NCBI RefSeq assembly: GCF_905147365.1
Contig: NC_056423.1
Span: 12,256,501-12,320,500 of the forward strand
DNA length: 64,000 bases
Source: Aricia agestis
Taxonomy: Eukaryota; Arthropoda; Insecta; Lepidoptera; Lycaenidae
Direction: 5' to 3'
The notes under the pieces were generated by a model that saw nothing but the letters and a program-made list of their open reading frames with translations, did not search any database and was not told where the DNA came from. How positions within the stretch are numbered: the stretch's first letter is position 1; every line of letters starts with the position of its first letter. Positions 8,483 to 19,655 of this stretch are shown piece by piece. Made by a program: the position numbers and the translations under genes.

Positions 8483-9434
8483 TTAAGAGGATACACCAGG
8501 GGCTAGAGAAATGAATAAAAAGTACGTGTAATATCTATAGCTGTCTCCGCGATAGAGACAACTGCAGAAAATCAAGAAAATCAACGATTCCTTCTCCAAA
8601 ACTTAACCGATTTAAGTACTTTTTCACTAAAGATTAAAGAAAGGCTTGAGCTGTGTTCCTATGTTTTGCTTTTTTTTATATAATCTAGCCAAATCTGTTT
8701 TCTGGACGTTTGAACACAGCGGAAAATCTGGCCATTTTTTTGGGTTTTTGAACGTTCATATCTTATTTAATAATTAAATTATGAAAAAAAAGAAAACATA
8801 GAGACCTTGTATTAGTGGCCGTAGATATTCAGGAAAAAAATTATAACTTTACTAGCATTATCCAGGGAGGAAACAGGGGACAACGTTTGTATGGAAAAAA
8901 GGGCTGTGTGGACTCCTCAGTTGACTGCGCTCGGTTGAAACTTAAGAGGATTCCACACCGCCGTTTTTCCATACAAACGCTGTCCCCTGTTTCCTCCCTG
9001 GATAATGCCGGTAGAGTTATGATTTTTTTCCTGAATATCTATGGCCACTATTAGCATGTCCCTATGTTTTCCTTTTTTTCATAATTTTATTATTAAAAAA
9101 GATAAGAACGTCCAAAAACCCAAAAAAATGGCCAGATTTTCTTCTGTGTTCAAACATCCAGAAAACAAAAGTGTCTAAAATATACAAAAAAAATAAAACA
9201 TAGGAACACAGCTCAAGCCTTCCTTTAATTCTTAATGAAAAAAGTACTTGAATCGGTTAAGTCTTGGATAAGGAATCAGCGGACAACGAATCGAAGATTT
9301 TCTGTTCTTTTATTAGAACTTTTGTCGTGTTGTCTCTATCGCGCTCTGCGGTGGGCGACTTGAGATTGGTGAGACAGCAATACATTTTCAAATACCTATT
9401 TTCAATTTCTCTCGCCCCTGGTGTATCCTCTTAA
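8483..9434. mobile_element. 950-bp fold-back element flanked by TTAA
   Basis: Two arms of roughly 450 bp pair end to end: outer TTAAGAGGATACACCAGGGG, then GTACTTTTTCA, AGGCTTGAGCTGTGTTCCTA, TGGCCATTTTTTTGG and AGGGAGGAAACAGGGGACA, with the reverse complements in mirror order. The central turn is near 8,915-8,950. Both ends are exactly bounded by TTAA (8,483-8,486 and 9,431-9,434), the target of piggyBac-type transposases. There is no transposase ORF. A half copy, also ending at TTAA, lies at 52,150-52,616. Confidence 0.8.
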
Positions 9435-9878
9435 GGAAATCATTAATCATTTTATTTTATTTTATTTATTAATTTAACTTAACTTACATAGCATCATAAG
9501 TATAGGAGTTAGGTCGCTTACAATACCATATTACATACATGATTCGAATGCACACTTATTTAATTACAATATTAATATTTAACCAGGGGACTCCAAACTA
9601 GGCAAAGCCTGTATCTTGGTGGTGGTTTTAACTTAATACTTTTAACTATAACTTAAACTTATCTTACAAGTTACAATCTTTTCTACTTTTAACTTTTAAC
9701 CGACTTCTTCTGAGAAACGTTGTTATATTGTAGTGCGATCCACGAACAAGATGCGCCAGTCACGACCTTATAAATATACAACGCACTTGCTAGTCAAATT
9801 AGCTTCTGGTATTGCAGATTGTCGGCGAGATGTTTGCTCTAGTACTATGAAATATCTAAGAAGAAATCACAGGCACAT

Positions 9879-10033
9879 TTTTTTTAAATAAAATAAGGGG
9901 GCAAACGAGCAAACGGGTCACCTGATGGAAACCAACTACCGTCGCTCATGGGCAACATTAGAAGAGCTGCAGGTGCGTTGCCAGCCTTTTAAGAGGGAAT
10001 ACGCTCTCTTCTTGAAGGTTTTGCCACATACCT
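9879..10033 (-). mobile_element. CR1-like LINE 3' tail, truncated
   Basis: On the minus strand it reads AACCTTCAAGAAGAGAGCG, TATTCCCTCTTAAAAGGC, and on to GCTCGTTTGCCCCCTTATTT and an A-run. It shares the SINE tail but extends 5' into LINE coding sequence (TFKKRAYSLLKG) instead of the pyrimidine run, so it is a LINE fragment and not a SINE. Confidence 0.7.
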
Positions 10034-10088
10034 TCATAGTAATGATCTTAGTTTTATTTAAAATCTTTGGCTTACTACAATTATTTTA

Positions 10089-10263
10089 AATGCGAAAGTG
10101 TGTATGCTTCTGTACGCTTTGACGGCTTAATCGATTTTGATGAAATTAGGTGGAGAAACATCGAGATACAGAAAGGAGAAAGGACATAAGGATAGGTTTT
10201 GTTGCGGAAAAATTTACAGTTCCACGAATTTCGGCGCAACGGAGTTGCAGGCGTCATCTCGTA
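10089..10263 (+). mobile_element. Helitron-like CTAG family, degraded copy
   Basis: ATGCGAAAGTGTGTATG, GGCTTAATCGATTTTGATGA, GGACATAAGGATA, CGGCGCAACGGAGTTGC and a CATCTCGT end follow the family order with many substitutions. No coding capacity. Confidence 0.55.
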
Positions 10264-10977
10264 AATAAAATACTTATACTTACATTTCTAATGTAGGTAA
10301 TTTGTATGATGACTTGTTTCGTTATTTGGATCATAAGAATAATTTTGGTGTAGGTCAGCCATTCGCCCGTAACGCCCCCTTGTGGTCTAAAGTAGGGCGG
10401 TGTGGCCCGTGTGGGACCCAGAAAAAAAAATGGTGCGTTGTGAAGCTTTAATTTAAAAAGTAGGTGAAACAAAAGGAGCGCCAAAAATTTTTTTTATCTC
10501 ATGGTGGGCGGTAAATAAAATAAGTTTGGGAACCCCAGGTGTAGGTGATGCGTTTTGATCGTTTTGCCAACTTTCTAAAGGCTTTTTGTCAAGAGTTTAT
10601 CTATTCAATAGTGTTATTGATTGGGCGTTTGAAGTCAGCCAATCAAACACGTTATTGAATGAATAAATGTGTTAAAACTATGAAACTATAAATACACAGC
10701 AACACACTATGATGCGACTAATTCAAATGTCACGTTTTACTCTGCAATACGATACTGTATGCTGACATTGCTGAATTATTATGCAATATGCTGATATTTA
10801 CAAATAATAATATGTAAATAGTTACTAAAGAAGAAATTTTACCTAGGTGTGCATATTTTAATGTAACTTTCGCTCTTTCAGATGATACTTGGTAGTGAAA
10901 CACAAGTTTTTAAGTCAGTAGTAACTGTAGCAATATTTGAGCGGTAATTTTTTTTAAATTCATGAATTCTACATCAT

Positions 10978-11187
10978 ACTAGCTGTCCCGGCAACATTTT
11001 TTTGCCATAAAACGATTTTCCCTGTTTTCCTGCTTTTTTCTTTAAGTTTTTTCTGATTTTTTTTTCTATAGACCTCACGGAGCCTGAGACTTTTCCAACG
11101 AATTCAAAACCGTGGAAATCGGTTCGTGCGTTCTGGAGTTATAGCGTCAGGAAGGAAAACCCAACTTATTTTTATATATTAGATTTA
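10978..11187 (-). mobile_element. CTAG-ending Helitron-like element, another subfamily
   Basis: Starts ACTAGCTGTCCCGGCAACAT and ends near GGAAAACCCAACTTATTTTT and a TATATATTAGATT segment. The internal GAAATCGGTTCGTGCGTTCT motif is shared with other members. The start matches the element at 25,157-25,505. Confidence 0.55.
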
Positions 11188-11251
11188 CTTAATAAAATTA
11201 TTGGTTCGATGGCTCATGTGATTTGGTTATCTACTTAATTTTTTAATTTTA

Positions 11252-11400
11252 GGACCTGTTTCAAGTTTTAACACTTCCTGATAGGTGCCGGATAGTCTGT
11301 CCACAACTTAACTTGACAGTTAAGTACTTATGGAGAATCTGTCAAATAAGTTGTGGATAGCCTATCCGGAACTTTATCAGGAAGTGGTGAAACAGGCCCT
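11252..11400. mobile_element. Fold-back MITE
   Basis: Inverted arms GGACCTGTTTCA..TTAACACTTCCTGATA.. and ..TATCAGGAAGTGGTGAAACA, with inner pairs GGATAG / CTATCC and CCACAACTTA / TAAGTTGTGG. About 150 bp. Only one copy seen. Confidence 0.7.
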
Positions 11401-11609
11401 TACTCTAATTTCTTTCATTAAATTAGCACTGTCGGTATAGAAAAATCATAAACTTATTATTCCTGTTCAAAAGGCTTTATCAAATTTCATATCAACATTT
11501 TTAATAACCTGACGACGCCCGCAACTCCGCTTATCGCACAGGAACTGTACATTTCTCCCGGATAAAAGTATCCCATGTCCTTTCCCGGGACTCAAAGTAT
11601 CTCTATACG

Positions 11610-11750
11610 AAACTAGCTGTCCCGGTGAACTTCGTGTCACTTTAAAACCTTCCCTGGACTTCTACGAATATTTTAAGACTAAAATTAGCCCAATCCGTTC
11701 AGGCGTTTTCGAGTTTTAGCGTTACTAACACAATTGAAAATCCATTTTTA
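11610..11750 (-). mobile_element. Short CTAG-ending repeat (family B), copy 2
   Basis: Reverse complement of the copy at 8,143-8,286: ACTAGCTGTCCCGGTGAACT, CTTTAAAACCTTCCCTGGAC, TAAAATTAGCCCAATCCG, AAAATCCATTTTTA. It is inserted in the Helitron-like element that spans this position. Confidence 0.7.
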
Positions 11751-11831
11751 CCGACTTCCAAAAAGGAGGAGGTTACACGTTCGGCTGTATGTATCTTTTT
11801 TTTTTTGTATTTTCAACGATAACTCATTATA

Positions 11832-12067
11832 TACAGTGTGTAACAAAAATAAGTGATAACACTTTAGGGTGTGTACGTGTTTCTTGTAGAGAGTTCACTG
11901 TGAAAGTAGCAGGGCTGAAAGACGAAATCTTTTTTTCACTTTTGTATGGGCATGGGGCCGAGCGTCACGAGTTTCCCCATACAAAAGTGAAAAAAAATGT
12001 TGGTCTTTCAGCGCTGCTACCTTCACAGTGAACTCTCTACAAGGAACACGTACTTATCTTACGTACG

Positions 12068-12137
<70 letters not shown>

Positions 12138-12176
12138 ACGTTAATTATTATCACTTATTTTTGTTACACCCTGTAT
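11832..12176. mobile_element. GTGTAAC fold-back MITE, copy 1, with (TA)n expansion
   Basis: Ends CAGTGTGTAACAAAAATAAG and CTTATTTTTGTTACACCCTG, flanked by TA. Inner arms include GTGTACGTGTTTCTTG, AGAGTTCACTGTGAAAGTAGC and TTTTTTTCACTTTTGTATGGG. A (TA)n run of about 67 bp (12,069-12,135) sits in the right arm. The TA flanks fit a Tc1/mariner-like mobiliser. Other copies: 22,451, 45,134, 46,921, 49,820 and 61,170. Confidence 0.75.
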
Positions 12177-12640
12177 ATAGATTTCAGCAAAATCGGTTCA
12201 GCGGTTTGGCCGTGAAGAGGTTACAGACAGACAGACAGACAGACAGATACACTTTCGCATTTATAATATCAGTATAGATTCCTTGGCAATCGACATTGGA
12301 TTACTGACCAAGATCTCAATTTCAAAACCCAATTGGCAGCGTTCCAAAAAGGACAGCATTCGAGATTAACAGAAAGTTGTAAACTACTTTTTCCTAAGCG
12401 TCGCACATAGGCTAGTTTTATTGGTGACATGTACGGCTTAAAATTAACCAGTGGGTTCACATTCTGGCGGATCAACTAGCGCGACGCCACAATCCTGCAT
12501 CGCACTATCGGAGTTTTCAAAGAGCGGCAGTATGTAATATGTATTAATAATTACTTACGTAGGTGTTTCCACAAGATTTAACAAATAAAATAAGCTATTG
12601 TAAAAACTATGAAACTAAACAGAAAACATAACTATGTCAA

Positions 12641-12725
12641 CACAAAGTTAAGGTTAAAGTTAAAGCTAAAGGACGCCATATTTAACTATAACCATAACTT
12701 TAACCACGCCTCTGGTGCAACCCAA
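12641..12725. mobile_element. TTTAACTATAAC MITE, 3' fragment
   Basis: Carries GGACGCCATATTTAACTATA and ACTTTAACCACGCCTCTGG followed by TGCAACCC. The same end occurs at 22,799-23,171 and 44,690-44,730. Confidence 0.55.
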
Positions 12726-12728
12726 CCT

Positions 12729-12890
12729 AAGGGTAAATTCAGTCTGCAACGTGACGCGTAGATGCATTTCTAAATTTGTATGGATTTGACAGATTTCAAT
12801 TGTGTGAGACGTCTTGAAAATCTGTCAAATCCATAATATAAATTTGGAAATGCATCTACTCGTCGCGTTGCTGTCTGAATTGACCCTTAC
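12729..12890. mobile_element. Fold-back MITE, GCAACGTGACGCGTAGATGC family, copy 1
   Basis: Inverted arms AGGGTAAATTCAGTCTGCAA, GTAGATGCATTTCTAAATTT and TATGGATTTGACAGATTT pair with the mirror half ending GTCTGAATTGACCCTTA. A second copy is at 47,985-48,160. A short end piece occurs at 12,912-12,950 and a diverged relative at 49,311-49,491. Confidence 0.7.
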
Positions 12891-12950
12891 CTACTCTACC
12901 TGACTATTCGTAGAGTTAGGGTTGATTCAGAGCGCAACAATACAAAACGA

Positions 12951-14319
12951 TACGAAAACACTAGGTTCAATTTGGAATAAACTGCTAGAAAAAACGTAAA
13001 AAATATCACACAAAAGACGTATTCCATTATTACCATGTCAGCGAGGCTAGACAATACAAGATAAGCCAAAAAATTCTTGCCTATCAGCGCGTAATATTAC
13101 AATATGTATCCTACGGGCCCTGATAACACACAAAATAAGAGTTTTGGGCGAAGGAACTTTTGTAAATTATGTGGAGGCCCGAGGGAAAAGAATAATAATA
13201 TTTCGTGTGTAGGAACTTTGTGACTTTTGACGTCTCCGTTTAGGAGAATTTGGAGAAGCGAAGTTCAAAAAGTTATTCTAACTCCAGGAGGTTTTTTGAA
13301 TTGTAGTTTTTCGTTTATCGAATCAACAGTGATGTTGATTGGTTAATGTTTTATCGTTAGCCAAAAGTACTAGAGAATTATACATAAACTTAAAATACTT
13401 ATAAGTAGTCAAAAAACCTAAAAAAGGGGGCATACATCTTTATAAAGGAAAGATCATTTACAATTATAGGAAACATTTGTTTTTGTAGATGGAATATAAT
13501 TTATTACATTTTGATTTTTGTCGTTTTCTTGTAAAAAAACCCGTAGCAAGGAACATGCAAACTGTCACCCATATCATCTTAAAACGCACAAACTATAACA
13601 TGTACCTATTAACAGTGTTCGTGTTACTTGGTAAATTATTTTGATACATCTCGTAGGGTTCAGCCTGCGTTTGCAATGTAAGTGGAAAAAAATGTAATTA
13701 TTTACGACATCACATTAGAAACCCCAACAGTATTTCTCCACTATTGGAATGTTATTATACTTATAAACCTTCCTCTTGAATCACTCTATCTATTAAAGAA
13801 AACCGCATCAATATCCGTTGTGTAGTTTTAAAAATTAAAGGGAACAAAGGGACATGAGGGAAGAAAACTTTGTTTTATAATATTAATTAGTGATAGTCTA
13901 AAATTACAATAGAACAATCAGAGAAATTAATTTCTAGGCAGATTGCGGACCTAAGTAATTTGGTCGCGTTTAAAGTTAAACCCAACCAATGATATTCTAT
14001 TTAGAAACTCATTGAACCCAACCGACAGATCACAGTTAACATTGAACTGACATGATCCGACTACATGACGTTGGTCTGTCACCTACCTAGGAATCAATTT
14101 CCTCGATGGTATCTACTAGCTATTTTAGTCACGACTGTAGTTCAAATTGTAATCGCACACCAAATAGTAAATATATGATCACCAAGCTTGACAGCTCCAC
14201 CAAACTTCAAAATAATAATATAATATCTATGGACGCTTCACACCACGTCAGTCTGGCCCCGTGCTAAGTACCTAAAGGACTTGTGTTATAGGTACCAGAC
14301 TACGGAAATATATTTAATA
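12951..14319. other. Intronic sequence without recognised features
   Basis: About 1.4 kb of AT-rich sequence. I see no exon-like GC-rich block, no splice-bounded dystrophin homology and no repeat shared with the rest of the window. Confidence 0.5.
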
Positions 14320-15657
14320 CTAGCTGTTGCCCGCGACTTCGTCCGCGTGGACTTCAATTTATAGCGCGCGATGTTAACAAAATTGGTGTCAAAAGCTTTT
14401 ATAAGAAAACCCTGGTACCCCTTAAATCAATACAGCTGTGCAATGTGCACACAATAAGTATTTCATTTTTTTTATATTAAACTTTATATTTGATGCCAAA
14501 TTTTAAAGCTTATTTAGCCCCCCATTACACAACTTTACCCATATAAACTATTTATCATTGATAGGTTTACGGTTACGTCACTGCACAGATAAAGTACTGA
14601 GTTATTTCATACCGTAGAATAGATATAACAATCGAAAAAATCGATACTTAAAGATACCACCTCTTATAGAAAGACTTTTGAGCAAGCGTCAGCGCGATAT
14701 AGAAGACGCACGGCGCCATCTATTATGAATTGTTGGAACTAACTTAATTTGAATAAATTTACGCATTTTCACCTTCTTACAACCCTTTTTTCCAGTAAAA
14801 AGTAGCCTATGTCCTTTCTCAGGCTTAAGACTATCTGTATACAAAATTTCATTACAATCAGTTCGGTAGTTTTGGCATTTGGCGTGAAAGCGAGACTGAC
14901 AGACAGACAGACAGAGATACTTTCGCATTTATAATTTTAGTATAGATTATGTGCACACTGCACAGCTGTTTTTGAGTATTTTGATTAATTAAGAGCCGCG
15001 CTACACCGGAATGGCAGCGGCGAGGCGAGCACTTTCAGCGCTGCCATTTCGGTGTAGCGCGGCCCTGAGAGGGGTACCACTTACCAGGGTTTTAAAAAGT
15101 TTTTAAATTTGACACAAATTTTGTTGACACCGCGCGCTATAAACTAAAGTACACGCGGACGAAGTCGCGGGCAACAGCTAGTTATGAATAAAAACAATAT
15201 ATAATAAAGTAGATATATGATTAGTTCTGTTACAATAATGAAGTAAAAATAAAACGCTATCTGTTGAATCGTATTAGAACTAAAATGTTCATTGCATCGA
15301 TATATTTCTGGATTTTTTATAATATTATACATAAAATATATTTAAGATTTTTAAAATATTATTTTAATACACATCCAAGACCCAGGAACATTGAAAACTT
15401 TTTATTCCGCCTGCGGGACTCGATCCCAGGGACCCCCGGGATGAGCGCTGGCCACGCGCAATGCGAATTAATTTTCATCGATATTTTCATGGAAATAAGA
15501 TATTTTCCCACATCAAAATGTAGCCTATGTCCTTTCTCAGACTCTAGAATAACTGTGTACAAAATTTCATTGCAATCGGTTCAGTAGTTTTGGCGTGAAA
15601 GCGAGACAGACAGACAGACAGACATACTTTCGCATTTATAATATTAGTATGGATTTT
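14320..15657. mobile_element. Composite Helitron-like block, copy 1
   Basis: Part 1 (14,320-14,945) runs CTAGCTGTTGCCCGCGACTT to GACAGACAGACAGAGATACT and ATTTTAGTATAGATT. Part 2 (14,947-15,181) is an inverted partial copy ending CGCGGGCAACAGCTAG, with an inner palindrome GCCGCGCTACACCGGAATGG. Part 3 (15,182-15,657) contains a tRNA-like B-box remnant on the minus strand (GGATCGAGTCCCGCAGGCGG, 15,408-15,428) and ends CGCATTTATAATATTAGTAT. The same three-part order recurs at 31,425-33,238. Confidence 0.7.
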
Positions 15658-15760
15658 GGTAATCATATTTTACCACTGCACTTTATTATAAAAGAAGTAA
15701 GGTATTTTCAACTTGAATATTACATTTTGATTTCTGTGAAAGCCTTTTCTCTTATACTTA

Positions 15761-15886
15761 GGGTGGGTTGCACCAACTTACTTTAACTATAACTGTAACT
15801 TTAACTATAACTTTAACTATAACCACCGTGCAAAATGTCAAATCTTTGGTTAAGGACGCCATATTTAACGATAACCATAACCGCTC
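15761..15886. mobile_element. TTTAACTATAAC MITE, 5' half
   Basis: Starts GGGTGGGTTGCACCAACTTA, followed by repeated TTTAACTATAAC units and GGACGCCATATTTAACGATA. The matching 3' half is missing here; a longer copy is at 22,799-23,171. Confidence 0.55.
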
Positions 15887-16307
15887 ATACCTACTGATAT
15901 CGAAATGTTTTCGTGAAAATTAACTTTTTAAAAAGAAATATTTTTCCTGACTATTTTTACGGATAATTCAATTTTTTGTACTCTCAATCCCATATCTCTG
16001 TTAGCTACCACTTCCAAGATTTTTCGCAGATAAAAAAGTCGTTTGTCTTATCGAAATGAAGCTACTCACAAAAATTAGCTTGTTAGAAAAGAAAACAAAA
16101 AATGTTCTAGGCCTCCCTCACCAATACCAAAATACCAAGCATATTTGAGTATGAGCCGCTAACAACTATACACCATGACGCAACATCACAATGCTAGCGC
16201 TAGATCTGTATCGTGACCTACAATCTAGATTGTATCCTGGGTACCTACCTACTTTTACTTTTTACTCGACTAAAGTGTAACCAAAAAATTGGGAGTTCAC
16301 TGGTACT

Positions 16308-16637
16308 TTTTTTTTAATGAAATAAGGGGACAAACGAGCAAACGGGTGACCTGATGGAAAGCAACTTCCGTTGCCCATGGACACTCGCAGCATCAGGAGA
16401 GCTGCATGTGCGTTGCCGACCTTTTAGGAGGGAATAGGGTAATAGGGGAGGGTAGGGATGGGAAGGGAAGAGAATAGGAGAGGGTAGGGAAGGGATAGGG
16501 GATCGGGCCTTCTGTAAACTCACTCACTCGGCGAAACACAGCGCAGGCGCTGTTTCACGTCGGTTTTCTGTGAGAACGTGGTATTTCTCCAGTCGAGCCG
16601 GCCCGTTCGTGCCGAAGCATGGCTCTCCCACGTATAA
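16308..16637 (-). mobile_element. SINE with LINE-derived tail, near complete
   Basis: About 330 bp, with all parts on the minus strand: head ACGTGGGAGAGCCATGC, GGGCCGGCTCGACTGG, GTGAAACAGCGCCTGCG, GAGTGAGTGAG, a long CCCTTCCC pyrimidine run, the LINE tail GGTCGGCAACGCACATGCAG and a poly(A) end. I see no clear target duplication. Confidence 0.88.
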
Positions 16638-16810
16638 AAGCCGGCAGTCGGCACGGTCAACCCAAAGAGGCAATAATAACTGTCCTTATGTTATAAAAAT
16701 ATATTAGTTGTCTAGTTCATTCACTCACGAGCCACGTCTTTTAAGTTTTAACTTGTCCTGGAAACATATTAAAGAAGTCATTATGTCCGCCAAAGCTAGT
16801 TCATACTTTT

Positions 16811-17000
16811 CGCCTCCGTGTTCCAGTGGTTTGGAGCGTGTCTCTTGACTCGGAGGTCGTGGGTTCGTCGGCGTTGGAAACATGTTATTTTTAAATTTGG
16901 TTGCAGGCTGATCACATGATTGTCTGACAAGTGAGACGATCCATGCGTCGGATGGGCATGTAAAAAGTCGGTCCTGCGCCTGATCTCTCGCCGGTCGTGT
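16811..17000 (+). mobile_element. tRNA-derived SINE
   Basis: Contains an A-box-like TTCCAGTGGTTTGGAGCG and, about 36 bp on, a B-box-like GGTCGTGGGTTCGTCGG. This is the usual layout of tRNA-derived SINE promoters in Lepidoptera. The downstream body runs to about 17,000. The B box is degenerate (GTTCGTC instead of GTTCGAATC), so the copy is probably inactive. Confidence 0.5.
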
Positions 17001-17069
17001 CGGTCTTCCGTCCCACTGGGTTATGAGAGTAAAAGGAATAGAGAGTGCTCTTGTATACTGCGCACACAC

Positions 17070-19310
17070 TTGGGCACTATACTTCTGCGTAACAGGCCTG
17101 GTTTCAATGAAACCGAAAAAAGAGAGTTACTTTTCTACATTGCCATACTTTTATTCACTATACATAATCGGTGTGAACTGGCCGGCTGAGAGCGGCGCGG
17201 TCATAACGAACAGTAATTGAGAGCGCCGCTAATGACGGTATCAGCTGAGGTCGTTCACCTGAGAGTTGCACCGCGTGCACACGAGCGGATGAGAGTTTAG
17301 TGAAATGTTGGTTACTTTGTAGATGGCAAGCAGGTATACCTATAATAGCTAGCTAAAAGCCGAGCTTTGTGCTTTTTTCTGCGTGGTTGTAATCTTTAAG
17401 GCAGTTTTTATGTTTTAATAGTAACCAAACCTTGACAGACCGATGATAACCTGATATGTAGCCTGAATCCTGATATAAATAAAAGATAACACATCTACAT
17501 ATTTATAAATAAAAATGACTATGTTAAAGCACAAATCAATAGGCGTGATAGTTTTTCCGTCACGTGTTCAGATTGTGGAATATACTAGGGCTCGCTTCGC
17601 TCACCCTGATAATATTATGTTTATTTAGGATCTCCAGACATGTTTTATGACCAATAATAATAATAATTGGACATGATAGAAATCACATTTTATATCTTAA
17701 ACCTAGTTTTTGTATTTCTTCTACAAAAATCGCTCACCGAGTAATTATTTAAATGCAGTAAATTTTTAAAACTCCCTTAGGGCGTTTAAAATGTATGCAA
17801 AAGTAGCAAAGGAAATTATTTGAAACCTTTTGAAGTTAAATGGTTTGTACTTGGTGAAATGGCCCATTTGAGATAATCTCGATTGTAACAACAACAAAAT
17901 TGATTGTAATCTCGATTAACAAATCGTCTGACGTCTGCTAAAGAATCATGTTTTAATTAATACGAAAAACGAAAGAGATTATTTTTTTATAATAATATAG
18001 TCAACGAAGAACACTGAACAGATTGATTACTGTAACTTCAATTGAGTAAAAATATTGACACAGAAAACTCCATACATTTACTGCCTAAATTAAAACTAAG
18101 TATATAAATGTCACACAAGCGTCAATAATGAACTTTTGAATAATAATAATCGTTCTTTACTCATCAAAATTTACAGTGTGCAGTGTACACCTCTCTTTTC
18201 ATCAGCCTCTCTTGCTCTCTCTAATCGCTCATGTGTACCCCGCCTTAATCGGAACTCCCAGATAAGGCATAAGGAAGTAATTACTTGATACAAGTACGCG
18301 ACTGTATGCCGTATTGATAAGCTTTATATACACATAGAGTCAATAGGCTGTTTGTGTGTTTGCATACTTACTTCACTTAAACCTAGGAGAGCTCGGCCTC
18401 AAAGAAAATCCGTGTTACTGGACATGAATCATGATGCCGTCATATAGGCAATCATTTAGGAATATGCAAGTGTGGGCGTACCGAGGGGGGGAACAGGGGG
18501 GGGGGGGGGCAACTGCCCTGGATCATGTTGGCGTCCTTACTAAGTATCTTATCTAGCACTTTTATCGAAAATGTAGTACTTTCATAGGAAAAATATATAT
18601 ACATAGTACATTCATAGAAAACTTATAAAAGATATGAGCGATTCTTTCATCTAGAAGACGTAATAGATCGATTTGCCGAAGACCCTCGAAAATTACTTTT
18701 ATAATAGACAATGTATAAGTACCTGGTTAAAGAAATTCGCTTGTATCCATCATAGGCCAACGTGAAGAGGCTGCTTAACGTTTGTCTGTCTGTTACCTCT
18801 TCACGCTTAAACTATTCAAACGATTGTGAGGTGTGGTAAAGTTATGAAGATACCTATCATAATAATATTATTAATTGTATGTTTGGTAAGTAAATGGTAA
18901 GAGCCAAACACCAAGTTTACCCAGCATGCTTAGTAAGTTATGTGTTTCATCATTTGCAATGACCACTTCAGTTAAATTCGTTAACTACTCGTATTTAAGA
19001 TAACAACCATTACAAATCCCGTTATTATTGTAATTATTGAAAACTAAATTATATATTAAGTATACCACAGATTACTAAATACTAAATAGCTGCTACGTTT
19101 TATACTAACGAAGTTGTCAGTTGTAACACGCAGGTCGCAAAACCAAATATGGATGTAGCCTTATGGGACTGCTAGAGCAGCAAAAACCCATGTTTATTAT
19201 GCTGACTACACGGTAAACTTACTTGCTTGATGCACAAGAATTTTGGAGTAAGTAAATACTTCTATAATAAAACTTATATTAGGTACACTTATAGATTTTC
19301 CGTGCACTTA
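17070..19310. other. Intronic sequence, mostly featureless
   Basis: No exon or clear repeat beyond a fragment of the microsatellite Helitron-like family near 18,755-18,835 (GTTTGTCTGTCTGTTACCTC). It includes a 14-base G run at 18,496-18,509 preceded by a 7-base G run (18,485-18,491), followed by CAACTGCCCTGG, which may be the end of another element. Confidence 0.5.
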
Positions 19311-19314
19311 TAGA

Positions 19315-19655
19315 TTTGCGCAGGAATCGTACATAATATTCCCACAAAAAAGTAGCCAATCTCCTTCCCCGTGGTGTACTCTATAGGAGTGAGCACACTG
19401 AGACGGGCCGTGCCGGGGCTCAGCGTGCCGGGGCTCATTGCAAAAATCCGCCGTCATACAATTTGTATGGAAGCGGAAATCCGCTGCGCCCCGACACAGT
19501 GTGCGATACGCGCATCCGCTTCCATACAAATTGTATGGAGGCGGATTTTTTCGATGAGCCCCGGCACGGCCCGTCTCAGTGTGCTCACTCCTTATATCTG
19601 TGGCAAATTACATTAAAATCGGTCCAGTTTGTGAGTTTTGCGCTTTCATCAGTTC
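19315..19655. mobile_element. Helitron-like fragment interrupted by a fold-back MITE
   Basis: The outer sequence (AAAGTAGCCAATCTCCTTCC ... TGGCAAATTACATTAAAATC, GGTCCAGTTTG) is a degraded member of the CTAG family. It is interrupted between TGTACTCTATA and TATCTGTGGC by the fold-back at 19,384-19,593. Confidence 0.5.
19384..19593. mobile_element. GC-rich fold-back MITE
   Basis: Arms AGGAGTGAGCACACTGAGAC, GGGCCGTGCCGGGGCTCA and CATACAATTTGTATGGAAGC pair with the mirror half ending GTGCTCACTCCT. TA occurs at both edges (TATA / TTATA). It is far richer in GC than its surroundings. Single copy in the window. Confidence 0.75.

Larger units (their letters stand above)
11512..12283 (-). mobile_element. 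Helitron-like element split by two other repeats
   Basis: The left portion (ACGACGCCCGCAACTCCG .. GGACTCAAAGTATCTCTATA) and right portion (ATTTCAGCAAAATCGGTTCA .. GACAGACAGACAGAC .. TTTCGCATTTATAATATCAG) form one family member on the minus strand. Between them sit a reversed family-B element (11,610-11,750) and a GTGTAAC fold-back (11,832-12,176). The break leaves ..CTATACGAA and ..TATAGATTTCAGC. Confidence 0.65.

Noticed and set aside
8815..9054. 79-residue plus-strand open frame
   Set aside because: It spans the centre of the 950-bp fold-back; the two halves are reverse complements of each other.
14880..15640. Spaced CAGACAGACAGA repeats as a CRISPR-like array
   Set aside because: They are 4-bp microsatellites inside Helitron-like elements; there are no unique spacers of constant length.
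16725..17069. 114-residue minus-strand open frame
   Set aside because: It runs antisense through a tRNA-derived SINE with A- and B-box-like motifs.
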